A stretch of DNA of 64,000 nt from Combretum micranthum (taxonomy: Eukaryota > Streptophyta > Magnoliopsida > Myrtales > Combretaceae), in contig JAMXBD010000204.1 in the NCBI GenBank assembly GCA_024138025.1, positions 186,001-250,000 of the forward strand. The letters are read 5' to 3'. The position numbers and the translations under genes were made by a program. Below the pieces are notes generated by a model that saw only the letters and a list, made by a program, of their open reading frames with translations, made no database searches and was not told the origin of the DNA. Numbering within the stretch: the stretch's first letter is position 1; each line of letters opens with the position of its first letter. This document shows, in pieces, positions 11,584 to 22,512 of the stretch.

Positions 11584-12701
11584 TTACGAAGGAGTGCTTG
11601 TAAAGACAGTTGTTAGAAGGGTTCTCAAGGAACTGAGGAAAGGTATTCTACATGTTCCCAATAATCTAGTCGGAGTTCAAAATCATGTGAACGAGATCTT
11701 CAAAATGATAAAGGAGAAATCTTTGGAGGAGGATGTAAAAATGGTCGGAATTTTTGGAATGGGAGGCATCGGTAAGACCACTTTAGCCAAGGTCATCTAT
11801 AATGAACTGCTTGACAACTTTGAATACTGTTGCTTTTTGTCGAATATTCGTGAAACATCATCCCAACCTAGGGGTATGCAGGGTTTGCAAAAGCAAGTTA
11901 TCTCTAATACTCGTATGGACAAGTTATTGAGTGAAATAGAAATATCAAGTGTCGATGAAGGGATAACTAAGGTTAAACAAAGCTACAAAGGAAAGAAACT
12001 TTTACTTGTACTTGATGATGTTGAAAAAAAGGACCAACTAAACAAACTAGCAGCAGACCCTAGTTGCTTTGGACCACAGAGTATAATTGTCATAACAACG
12101 AGGAACGAAGAAGTAATCAAGGGCATTGGGTCAAGCCTATCCTACAAACTCAACGAATTGGATATTGAACAGTCGTTCAAATTATTTTGCCAACATGCTA
12201 TTAGAGAGGATGTCCCTCTTTCAGATAAGCTTCAACCTATTGCTGAAAAGATCGTACGCAAAGCAGGCGGACTTCCTTTAGCAATTGAGGTTATAGGCTC
12301 TTCGCTTTTTCAAAAAAGTGAAGCTGATGATTGGAAAGCTACATTGGAGAAACTGAAGAAGATACCAAATGGAGAAGTGCTAAAGATATTGGAAATAAGC
12401 TATGATGCTTTGGAGTATGTGGAGAAACAAATATTTCTTGATATTGCATGTCTTCACGTATACGATCGTGAATTAGCATCATACATGTGGGATGCTTGTG
12501 ATTTTTATCCCAAACAAGGAATTCAAGTCCTTGTCTCATTGTCCTTAATAAAAATTGAAGATAACAAATGGATGATTATGCATGATCAATTAAAAGATTT
12601 AGGAAGGTATATCGTTCGTCGTGAGGGTGATCACGGGTTGGGAAAGTGTAGTAGATTATGGATCCCAGAGGAAGCCATTCGAGTAATACAAAAAAAAACA
12701 G
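11584..12701 (+). CDS. TNL-A exon 2: NB-ARC domain, open throughout
   Basis: This is the nucleotide-binding switch of the receptor. All landmarks are present in order: P-loop GMGGIGKTT at about 11757-11783, RNBS-A with FLSNIRETS, kinase-2 LLLVLDDVE, RNBS-B VITTRNEE, GGLPLAIEV, RNBS-D FLDIACL and the MHD motif as IMHDQL at 12575-12592. The exon starts after the acceptor at 11581-11583 and ends at the donor at 12702. No stop or frameshift is seen in its roughly 372 codons, so this part could still make a functional fold. The last 50 bases mark the point where identity with TNL-B rises sharply. Confidence 0.93.
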
Positions 12702-13883
12702 GTACAAATCTCTTCTTATTTTTATTTATATTTTGCTAACTAAGATGAAAATGAACATTTGATTTTATTGGAATCACATTGAATGAGTCCATATAGAATG
12801 CACTTTCACTTATAATTAAATGACATGTGATGACCACGAAATGATGGATTACATAGAGTTACGTCGAATTTATTTCCACTACGAAAACTTGAGAGAAGAT
12901 AATATAATCTATATTTTAATGAAAAAGATAAAAGCTTAATTTTTTATGTCGATGAAAGGGATTAAACTCAATCTCTAAATATATAAAATAATAAAAAATA
13001 ATTTTAAATAAAAAATTAACAAGATTGTGTGCATAGGGCAAATCAAGCCATGTTCTTTCTAAAAATCAAAGCACTAATATTCTGCGAATAGAAATGAGAA
13101 GCATGATTAATTAAAAATAATAGTGGATATAGCAGATCACAATGAAAATAATAAGAACAAAACCTAAGCCATACACGCAAAATCATCTTAAATCAATTGC
13201 AAGATTTAGGAAGGGATATTATTTGTTATGAAAGTTATCATGAGCTGCTGAAAACGTGATGGATTATGGTTTCCAGAGGAAGCTATTGAAGTAATACAAC
13301 AAAAGCTGGTACAAATCTCCTCTTATTATTTTTTTTTCCATTTTTTTTGGCTAACTAAGCATTTGATTTTGTTGGAGTCACATTGTGTGAGTCATATAGA
13401 ATTTACTTTCACATATAATTTAATTTCATGTTATAAGCACAAATTATGGGTTATATAGAGTTATACAAAATCTACTTCCACTATGAAAAACTGAGAGAAA
13501 ATAAATATAATATAATCTTTATGTTGATGGAAAAGATAAAGCAAAATCTATCTTGATGGAATGAATAAGCCTACTGAAGCTAATATATTATATATATATA
13601 TATATTATTTTTATCTTATTTTTAAATTAACAATCGTTGTTTAGGATGAATCAGAGGAGGTTACCTGCTGTAATTAATTAATTAAAAGCACGGCCTTTAA
13701 AAAGTTAATAAACAGAGTGGATCACAATAAAAAACCATATTTATAATGCATGTGTGTGCGTAGACTGTATATTGTATATGTGATGATGAACTAAATGCAT
13801 GTTTTTTTTCGTTAGCTCCTTTTCCCCGCAATTTTTCCGAAAAGAATTATGTGATCGAGTATATCTGATATGATAGGGCACAG
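12702..13883 (+). other. TNL-A intron 2, holding a tandem partial copy of exon 2 and intron
   Basis: The intron consists of two related halves. After the donor at 12702 comes an AT-rich part with words such as CATTTGATTTT, GGAATCACATTG, GAGTCCATATAGAAT and ATAGAGTTA. At 13190-13308 there is a decayed copy of the end of exon 2, and then the same intron words recur (CATTTGATTTTGTTGGAGTC, GAGTCATATAGAATTTAC). The acceptor used is AG at 13882-13883. A TA microsatellite sits at 13586-13605. Confidence 0.85.
13190..13308 (+). pseudogene. Relict of an NB-ARC exon end inside TNL-A intron 2
   Basis: The relict matches the last 110 bases of exon 2, through TTAGGAAGGGATATTATTTG, the GATGGATTATGG and CAGAGGAAGC words and a donor-like CTG|GTACAAATC. 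It contains in-frame stops. Its words (GTTATCAT, CAACAAAAG) are closer to TNL-B exon 2 than to TNL-A exon 2. The same relict lies in TNL-B at 31226-31344, so it predates the copying of this intron. Confidence 0.85.
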
Positions 13884-14139
13884 ACAAGGTTCGAGCACTC
13901 TGTCTTCATCATTCCAAGGAAAGTTTACAAATGAACATTTTGGGAACCTCACCAATTTGAGATTTCTTCAAATGACCGACACAACTCTAGTCGGAGATTT
14001 TAAGAACTCCCTTTCGGAGCTGAAATGGTTTGAGTGCAGTTCATCTCAAATTTTTATGGCAACCTTTCATCACAAGAACTTGGTGGTCCTTCGTTTAAGC
14101 CATTGTAAATTAACAGATAATTATTGGGGTCAAATTGAG
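13884..14139 (+). CDS. TNL-A exon 3: first LRR part, one frameshift
   Basis: After the acceptor at 13882-13883 the exon reads DKVRALCL in the frame inherited from exon 2, which is the usual exon start in this class. Within about 12 codons the reading must shift to another frame, which gives FTNEHFGNLTNLRFLQMTD and GDFKNSLSELKW. The exon ends at the donor at 14140. In TNL-B the whole exon is deleted. Confidence 0.85.
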
Positions 14140-14233
14140 GTATGTACAAAAAATTTTTGTCTTTTATTTATAATATGGTGACAGAAATAATCATTCACAT
14201 CTTGCTTTTGGAATGTTGTGTTTTAATTTATAG

Positions 14234-15939
14234 CTGGCAAGGGGGCTCAAAGTTCTAAATCTCTGTGACTGCTCCAACTTCACCACAACTCCAGATTTCT
14301 CTGCATTCACAGGGTTAGAGATATTGAGATTTTATGACTGTCTTAGTTTGAAAAAAATTGATCCATCCATCTGCAATTTGAACAGACACTCAAAATTCTA
14401 AATGTCAGTGGGTGCAATGGACTTGAGGAGCTGCCAGATGGAGTGGGGAGAATGGAAGAATTGAGGGAGTTAAGAATTGGTGGTACAAACATAACAAAAA
14501 TTCCTATTATTGAAGGATTTATGACAAAGCTCGAGACACTTGATGCCTATGATTGTCATAGACTCGCGAACATTCCAGATTCCATTGGATCTCTCAAGAT
14601 GCTACGTATCTTATCATTCGGGAATTGTAAATTGTTGACAAAGATTCCAAAAACAATTGGCAAGTTGAAAATGTTAACTGAGCTTGACCTGAGTTGCACA
14701 GGACTTACAGAATTACCCGATTGTATCGGAGATTTGCATAAGCTGAAATTGCTCGATTTGCAAGATACCCGCATAAAGAGGTTGCCTTCAACCATTGATA
14801 TGTTGAGTGATCTACAAACACTAAATTTAGATCAATGTACAGAGCTTGAGTCACTACCGAATCTGCCATGTAGTTTGACATCTTTAAAGTTCCGTGGGGA
14901 TTCAATGGACACGCTCCCAGATATTTCCTACTTAACCAACTTGAAGGATCTCAAATATAGAGATGAGTTTGAGAGAAGAAAAATAGCCTTACATCTTGGA
15001 AAGCTGAATCAACTGAACACCTTAGAGATTCAACACTCAAATCAATGCTTTGGCTTTGATCGTAAGAAATATGTTCAGCCTGCTGTGTTGAAAGACTGCG
15101 ACTTACTCCTTGAAATCCCCTCTAGCCTGGTGAAACTTGTAGTCAATGGATGTCAAACTGTACAACGCCTTCCGGATATGATAAATTGCAAAAGACTGTC
15201 CTCTGTAAATCTCGAGTGCTGCCATAGGTTGATGGAGATCGATGGCTTGGGCGTTTCGGTGACAAGATTAAGATTAGATTTTTGCAGTATGCTACAAAGT
15301 TTACATCTTGAAACTGCAACGAATCTGAAAGATTTATGGGTATCTAATTGTAGTAGCTTGGTGGAGATCACAGGGCTTGATGGTATAGAGTGCCTCAAAA
15401 ATTTGCGAATTCAGTGTTGTTCATCCCTCGAAACAATTGGTGGTCTATCCAAATTGAAGATGTTGAAAAGTTTACATTTAGAAGAGTGTGAGAAGATAGG
15501 TGATGTTGAAGACATTGATAAACTAACCTCCTTAAAATATTTATGCTTTGAGATTCACAATCCCAATGTCAAGTTTCCAGATCTTTCCATGCTAAAGAAT
15601 ATCGTGGAGTTAAGGGTCAGCAATGAGAGTCTCGTGGAGATTCCAGGACTTCAAGAATTGAAGTCGTTGAGACAATTGTATATTCAGCGGTGCAAATCAC
15701 TACGGTATTTGCCAGACTTTTCACTCTTCACAGACTTAGGAATGATGGGGGTCGGGGATTGCGACAATCTCACACAGATCCAAGGGCTTAAAAATTTGAA
15801 ATTCCTTTCGACATTGGTGATCTATGGATGTCCACTCATGGTGTTGCCAGATTTGCCAGACAAATGTAGACTCCTCACTGATTTGCCAGACAAATGTAGA
15901 CTTCTCACTGATTTGCCAGACGATACACTCTCCACCTAA
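14234..15939 (+). CDS. TNL-A exon 4: main LRR domain and C-terminus, one frameshift
   Basis: The acceptor TAG is at 14231-14233. The first 45 codons (LARGLKVLNLCDCSNF onward) are in one frame. Around 14375-14386 one base appears lost, and the frame used to the end begins TLKILNVSGC. From there the LRR runs unbroken for about 518 codons, with repeats of form LxxLxLxxCxxLxxIP: LETLDAYDCHRLANIPDSIG, LTELDLSCTGLTELPDCIG and LKLLDLQDTRIKRLPSTID. The LRR recognises the ligand and holds the receptor off. The tail ends in a 30-bp tandem repeat encoding DLPDKCRLLT, and the stop is TAA at 15937. Confidence 0.9.
15850..15920 (+). repeat. 30-bp in-frame tandem repeat at the TNL-A C-terminus
   Basis: The unit starting ATTTGCCAGACAAATG recurs at 15851, 15881 and, in part, at 15911. 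It encodes DLPDKCRLLT twice and a partial third time. TNL-B has one unit fewer (about 31938-31976), and its next unit has a TAG in place of TTG. Confidence 0.9.
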
Positions 15940-18029
15940 TGATGTTGGCCACTATTTTGTTTTATTTCACTGAGTTGAAAAATTAAGGGGAAGAAAAAGT
16001 GAGTGTAGGTTTTATGTGAAATTGCTATGATTACCTTACTGTACAAAAGTAAAATAATATAAAATGTTCGCTTTGCTCTTATCTAAATCCTAAGTTCCAA
16101 TTTTTTTTTTTTTCTTTTACCAGAAGTACTTCCTTCTATTTTTATAAGTTTTGAATGTTATTATTTTTATATTACGCCTAGACTGTCAATGCTTGTATTA
16201 TGTATTGTATATGTAAAAATTTAATTGATTACTAAAAACAGAATATGTTGTTTATGGAATTTTTTCCTATTATATTAGGCTATTAGCACACTTATATCAG
16301 CAAATTTATTGAATTAGGAAGGTCAGGGATCAATTGTATATCATTTTCATCTCGGATTAGAGTACATTGTCCTTGCATTATAAAATGGGTTAATTATAAA
16401 AAATTACCTGTGTTTTGACTATTTGTAAATACATGACATATGTTAATCTTTTTAACAAATGAGTGACATGAGTTTAATTCAAACGTAGCAATATCATTTA
16501 ATAATTTTGAAAGGACACACATCAATATCTTATTAGTCTAGCATTTTCTTCAATATTGTTGGATTTTTCAAATGGATTTTAATATTTTTATTAATTTTAT
16601 TTTATTTAGTAACATTTTTTATTAAATTGATTTTTTAAAACGAATAATATACTATTGTGTATTTTTCAAATAATATTTAATAATATCGATACTTTTGTAT
16701 GAAATTTATGTCACCTTTTTAATTAAAAGAATTAATACAAGTCATATATTTATAAATAGACATATACGATAAGACTTTTATAATTAACCCTTAAAAAATT
16801 AACCCATAAACTTTAGACCTACTTTAACCACTTCATATGCTCTCTATTACACAACAAATACTAGCCAGACTAACAGAAATTTAGCAAGTATTACCTTGCT
16901 TGCTTTCCATCTGTTTGCTCTCGTTTTTCTTTCCATTTCTTCACTCTCCTTCTTCACTCTCTAACATAAACCGGTATAAAATATCTTTGAAGATTTTCGG
17001 AAATTTTTATCGACACTGTTGGAGTCTTCAATTTCCTTCATACTCTCTACTTTTTGGAAAAATCTTTAATGAGTATTACATATCATTTAGATATAAATAT
17101 AGTATAATTTTTCAATTATTTTTTAGCATATGATAATGTAATGGATAATTATCAAAATAACTAGCACTTTTATATTGGTATGTTAAAATATTATTAGAAG
17201 TTACGTAATTTTCACGGTACTTCTTTCCCCCACTCACCGGCTGTTCCTCTCTCTCTCTCTGATTTTTGTTGGGTTGTGTTACGTAATTACCGATTGAATT
17301 TTGTGATTGGCGTTTGTCAGGATCATTTGACCTTGCGTTAGTTTTGGAAAAAATTATAAAAAAAAAAAAGATAAAGGAAAATGTTTCTTAAGATATGCAC
17401 TTCACATTCACAATCTTTTATCTGATATAATTTGAGTGAATCCAAATTTAATATCTTAATTTTATATGAAAATTTAATTTAATAACTAAACTTTAAAATG
17501 ACTAAATTAATATTTAATTAAATTTTTTATTGTTATTTTTACTATATACTTAAAATAGTTTACTCTATTTTCAAACATAAAGATGCAATCTATTATTAAA
17601 CTAACTACCTCTCACAACACTAATAATTTGAGTGAATTCAAATTTAATACCTTAATTTTATAAGAAAATTTAATTAATAACTGAATTTTAAAGTAATTAA
17701 ATTAACACTCAATTAAAAATTTTTTATGTTTATTTTTACTATATCCTTAAGACGGTTTATTTTACTTTCAAATATAAAAATACAATATATTATTAAATTA
17801 TATTACTTCCCACAACACCGCATAGTATTGACAGGCAATACTAATTATTTCCAATGTGGGACACCTCCCTTATATTTATCTTTTCTAACTGGTTTGTCTC
17901 AGTGAATGACATCAGAAAAAAGAGAATGAAGGGCTTGTCATACTGGGGTCAAGAGTAGATTCTTGGAACTCTTACAAACCAGAAAGTGTATAAAATGATT
18001 AATATTATAATAATAAATCCCTTTGCCAC

Positions 18030-18050
18030 AATATATATATATATATATAT
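18030..18050. repeat. (AT)n microsatellite, unit A copy
   Basis: The repeat is paired with a longer (AT)n at 35344-35369 in unit B, so it is a length-variable site between the two units. Confidence 0.9.
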
Positions 18051-19765
18051 CTATAAAATAATACTGATATTTATTATAATTTATAATTACATTATAATAC
18101 TATTTACAAGAAAAAGTAATTGTATAAAAAGATTAATAATATTATTTTTTTACTTGAAAACTTCACAAATGTCTCGGAATTCTTATATTATTCATAACTC
18201 AAGATACTTTTATAACCCTTCATCTATAGATATTTTATTTAGTTTTAGCTCCCATTCTCTAGCCATAGCATCAAACTCACAAAGCAAAGCCTAAATAAAA
18301 AATTGTCTGGTCCTCTCTCTCTCTCTGATATCGTCACTCTATCTTAGTGTTTCATCTTCTTCGTTTTTTTGATACCTCGGTTTTTAATAAAGTTATTGAC
18401 ATAGACATACAAACCAATCACGTGATAGATGTCATCTAACGTGGCATATCTTTATTATATTTTCATCTAATATGGAAAAGTCTTCATTTTTATTTATCCG
18501 TTGTAATTAATTTAATTTTATTTTTTAATAATTAATATTATTCTATTTTTAAATAATTTTGAATTCGTATTCAGAGCCCAAGCCCATCAACTCAAACACA
18601 ATCTTAACCCAAGCCTTCGATCAATTCCGATTTTTTTTTAAACACAACTTCTAGGCTTGATAATATATAGAAGGCTTGATTACCAATGTGGGACATAGTT
18701 TCATATAATTAGCCATGAAAGGATGATTCAAAAGTCTCTTATATTGATCCTCCAATTTCTGAAGAATTAAACCTATGATTTTTGTGAAACATATCTTGTC
18801 CTCTTTATATACACATCTATACTCATACTCGATCAACGGAATCATAATGCTTTTGAACTCCATCGTCTCCATCGTGACCACGAACCACCACAATACCTAG
18901 TATTACATGACAACTCACTAGAAGCCTTGACAAACACCACTGCTCTTGCTAGTATAACTCGATGAAGAAGACGAACCACTTGTTGACCTGCTAATGCCTT
19001 TGATAAGTAGGCAAGGTATGGTTGTCAATTCTTGCTCTGTTTTTTTATTCTTAAAATAGAATATCGAACAATACACCATTACCATCTCTTGGAGCAAAGA
19101 AAAACAAATATATGAAATATACGAAGCACGTTATGTCACCATTATACATACACAGAAAGAGGCAAACAAATTGTGAAAGAAATAAAATATTAATGGTTGT
19201 TTTGAAAAAAAAAATAGAAAAGAAAGAAACATTAATGTCATGGTCACAAGACTCGCAACATATTCAATCATTAATTATCAGCTTGAAACAATAATAGTTC
19301 TGGTATAGACATAATACATGAAACAAAATACAAATTTTTTAAAAATATTTTATTAAAGAGAATCAAGTGAGATGATGTTTCCGCATGGGATGATGTTGAT
19401 TTTGCATTTGACTCATGAAGATCTAATCCATGTGCATGAGCCATAACATTTATGACATCTAAGTTCATTTCTGTATTATTTGCAGGTAATGAAATTGACC
19501 TCTCAAAAGGCAATACGTTGGATTTTCATACAATCCTTGTCAAATCCGATCCTGAATTGAAAAATTTCGCTTAAAATAATTTAGTTGCTCCTCATGAGAA
19601 GGAATTTGTGATCGTTGATAAAAGACAATAAGGTTGAATCCAGCAGTGCGAGCTTGGTGACCATACCGAGAGACAGAGAGAGGACGCGCTAGAGAAAGAA
19701 AGAGAATTAAGACAGAGAGAGATTATGAAACCTTCCATATACTGAGAGATAAGGAGTTTTTTCTT

Positions 19766-19806
19766 GTCCCACATTGCCAAATTGCCGAAATAAAACCTTC
19801 TATACC
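19766..19806 (+). promoter_or_regulatory. USE-like box plus TATA, snRNA-type spacing (unit A)
   Basis: GTCCCACATTG at 19766-19776 resembles the plant snRNA upstream sequence element RTCCCACATCG. TATA at 19801 follows after 24 bases. The copy in unit B (37208 and 37243) keeps the same spacing. In plants this element and a TATA box about 24 bases apart direct RNA polymerase III snRNA-type genes. No known RNA is recognised downstream, so the role is unproven. Confidence 0.35.
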
Positions 19807-20552
19807 TTATGAAGGCCAAAATACTAACCGCGGAATGTTGAATTAGTGAAAGGCCTAAAATATGAGGGAGTTTACGTGGGTTTTATATGAGGCCTGGATG
19901 TCGCGATATGATAATAATACAACACTTTTAATAGAGGTATTTAAGTTTTTAAAAGTTTCGATATCTAATTGAATTTTTAAGCAAATTTATGTATCAAATT
20001 CGACATTAACCCTAAAAATGTAATTTTTTTCTCTTTTTTTGTTTCTTGAAACAATCATTGGGATGATGGATGATATACCCACAAAATTGATTAGAAGGAG
20101 AAGGGTTGTTTTCACATGGCAAAAGGTTGGATATGTGGGTCTTACCTAAGATTATGAACGATTGAAAAACGAGAATCAAAGATTTTGAGAATAGAAAAAC
20201 AAAAGGGAGGAAGACACTCCTCTTCCATCTAGGGAAGAAACTAGACCACCATGAAAATTTGACAAGAATTGAAGATTTAGCCCTTTTTTAGTTTTGGTTT
20301 CTAAAGTTTTCCAAGACAAAAGTGGTCAAATTTAAGCTTTAACCAATCATATTTGATTATATATGCCCATGGATTAGATTACTACATCAAATTTCCACGG
20401 AAGAGAAAATTTTTTATAGCATAGTGGAAGGGAACCGCTTGCTACTAAGGAGTAGATTAGGAAAGGTTACTGAAAACAGGCTTGATGTATTACCCTAAAA
20501 AAATGGAAGGTAACACATTTGCTCATTAATCTGATGATCATTCCTTGATCTC

Positions 20553-20591
20553 TTCCCACATCGGAGAAAGATTCTTTATTAGCCTTATATG
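20553..20591 (+). promoter_or_regulatory. USE-like box plus TATA, snRNA-type spacing (unit A, second)
   Basis: TTCCCACATCG at 20553-20563 is followed after 22 bases by TATATG at 20586. The unit B copy has GGCCCACATCG at 38000-38010 with the same 22-base gap. A short transcript could run from about 20610 to the T4 at about 20672-20675, but it matches no snRNA I know. Confidence 0.35.
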
Positions 20592-22512
20592 TAAGATAAA
20601 GCGAAAGCATGTACAGGTGAAATGATTCAAACCAGAAGGCGTATAAGGGCTTGGAATCTTACTTGTCTGGGGGGCATGGATTTTACCAACTTAAGATGCC
20701 AGATAATATGTTAACTAATCGTGCGACGTATTTGTATGTGATTTTGGGTGATTGTTAAACCTGATTTGTAGGTTTCAATGAACTAATGTGAAAAAACCAA
20801 ACTGAATCATAGTTACCTTATTTTGCATGTTGTTAGAGGATATGTGAAATTATTTAGAAAATGCATTAAATAATAGAGAAAATAGAAGGGGGTGAAATGG
20901 TATATTATAATATTCAAAGTGTATATGTGTGTGTAAGAGATCTAACAAATCTTTTTCTCTCTTCCCCTTCCTATAGTTCAACCTTTAACAGTGCTCTCTC
21001 AAGAAAGGCAAGGTAAGGAGTTTTCTTCCTAAATTATAAAATGGGAAGTGATTGTTCATCTTTACTATCATCTTCTTTGTGGTTTACAACAATTTCTTGA
21101 AAGAAAATTGATGTTTTTAGAGTTGTAACCATGAAAAACAAGTGGTTGGCATGTTCCTGGTGAATTCATAAGCCCTTTGAGTAAGTAAGGATAAAAGACC
21201 TAAGACTATTTGAGACTAAAGAGAGCAGAAACCTAGGAGATAGAATTGAAAGCAAGTCACACTTGTGCCGAGCCAGTTGGTCTTAAGGGGGAGTGTATGA
21301 AAATGCCTTTGAAGAAATCCCGCATGAGCATTTTGAAAAAAATGCCACCTTTCTCCATTATTAAGGCCTACCTTCCTTGGCATTATTTAAGAATCACTCT
21401 CCTATGGAACATGCTAAAAAGTTCCAATAGAAAATTCTTTGCATTAATCGAGTGAAGTGCTTAATAGGGAACATATAGAAATTCGATCATTGTTTAGCAA
21501 GGAAAATCCAAGCGGGCCATTGTATATGTTTAGATGCTTGTGCTTCTTTTGCTTACTTATGCTTGAGACAGATAGACATATGGTAAAGTTTACATTGCGG
21601 TCTAGGTAGTTGATGGTATTAGTGGAGTGCTTTATGTATTTCCTGGTAATGATATCTTCTTTTTCTTTGAGTTGATTTTCCAGAGCCAAGGCTTTTTCTT
21701 TGTATGTCATTGTTCAAAAACTCAATGGCTTCTTCACTCCCAACTTTGTAATAACACTTACCGGATTGGTGTTTTTTTCTCTCCAAATTTAGAGAGAAAA
21801 CAATGGAAATAGTAGGAAATTTACAAAAATATCATTATAGGAATATAATAAGTTTTTTAATCTTTATAGTAATTTAGTCAAATTATCAAAACAATTTCTT
21901 CTTTTTTTTTTTCCTTCCATCAACCACAAGAAGAAAAAAAGTATTTTCTAATAATTTCCTTCTATTTCTATCTATTTCCACTTTCTATCTAAATAGGAAT
22001 AAAACTTGCATTGCTTTTCACATATAAAAATTTGAAATCTATCTGCAAATATAAAAAATAACCTCTTTTGATTTAAGTGATAACAATGGCTTTTAAAAAC
22101 ATGTTGTTAACTTCAGCACATGTTAAAATATGTGAATAAATAAAGAGAAGGGAACAGAGAATATTCATGACACAACGATATATAATGGTTCGACCTTGTA
22201 CATCTCCTAGTCTTTTAGCTCTAAGCTGGCGGACCTGTATTCCATATAGATATGTTCCACCATATCCAACGAATTTTGGTCTCATTTCACTCCAATCAAC
22301 CTCTCTAGCTAACCACTACGCACTACCTATTAGGGTGCTTTAGAGCTTATTTGCAATATTAACTTTTGCCAACACAACACTCATGGCAAAATCGAATACA
22401 AGTTGATCAGAAAAAAAACGTAGAAAGCAATAATGAAAAATTAGTGTTGTGAAGAAAATTGATGGATTACGCTGCAGCACTTAATAATTCAATAGATGTA
22501 AAGTATCTTATT

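Larger units (their letters stand above)
10855..15939 (+). pseudogene. TNL-A: membrane-anchored TIR-NB-LRR resistance gene, frameshifted
   Basis: TNL proteins detect pathogen effectors; on activation their TIR domains assemble and act as NAD-cleaving enzymes. Four exons fit: 10855-11488, 11584-12701, 13884-14139 and 14234-15939, with GT/AG borders and phases that join. I chose the ATG at 10855 because TNL-B starts at the matching ATG and has no open frame above it. Order of domains: hydrophobic anchor at residues 7-24 followed by basic residues, TIR from about 69, NB-ARC, then a long LRR. Anchor and exon layout match the flax L6/M class. Three frame breaks are visible: a lost base near 11238, one around 13910-13925 and one around 14375-14386. 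Exons 2 and 4 are otherwise open over long stretches, so the breaks look recent. Sequencing error cannot be excluded from the sequence alone. Confidence 0.93.
15940..22512. other. Non-coding flank of TNL-A, conserved in unit B
   Basis: I find no supported gene here. It is AT-rich with many short low-complexity runs: CT repeats near 17243-17260 and 18313-18327, and AT at 18030-18050. Two boxes on the + strand and two on the - strand resemble the plant snRNA upstream element (CCCACAT core) at 17852, 18684, 19766 and 20553. Copies of all of these occur in unit B. Open frames of 60-100 codons occur but show no protein-family features. Confidence 0.6.

Noticed and set aside
16900..17133. Open frame of 77 codons, also present at 34167-34400
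   Set aside because: Its presence in both units only reflects recent duplication. The protein is AT-driven with no family features, and the two copies drift apart at the C-terminus.
19271..19513. Minus-strand open frame of 80 codons, shared with 36755-36952
   Set aside because: It opens without ATG and has a stop in frame just upstream. No recognised motif was found, and the copies differ in length. It may be a gene scrap but cannot be supported.
20610..20700. Possible U1-like snRNA (CTTAC...GGGG...ATGG) downstream of the USE-like box
   Set aside because: Only scattered bases match the U1 5' end, with wrong spacing, and the unit B copy differs exactly there. There is no Sm site or 3' stem.
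21246..21455. Open frame with an AAGGGGGAGTGT word that looks like a Copia purine tract and LTR start
   Set aside because: No pol sequence lies before it and no LTR end or target duplication can be found. The same word is copied at 38777-38788 by the duplication.
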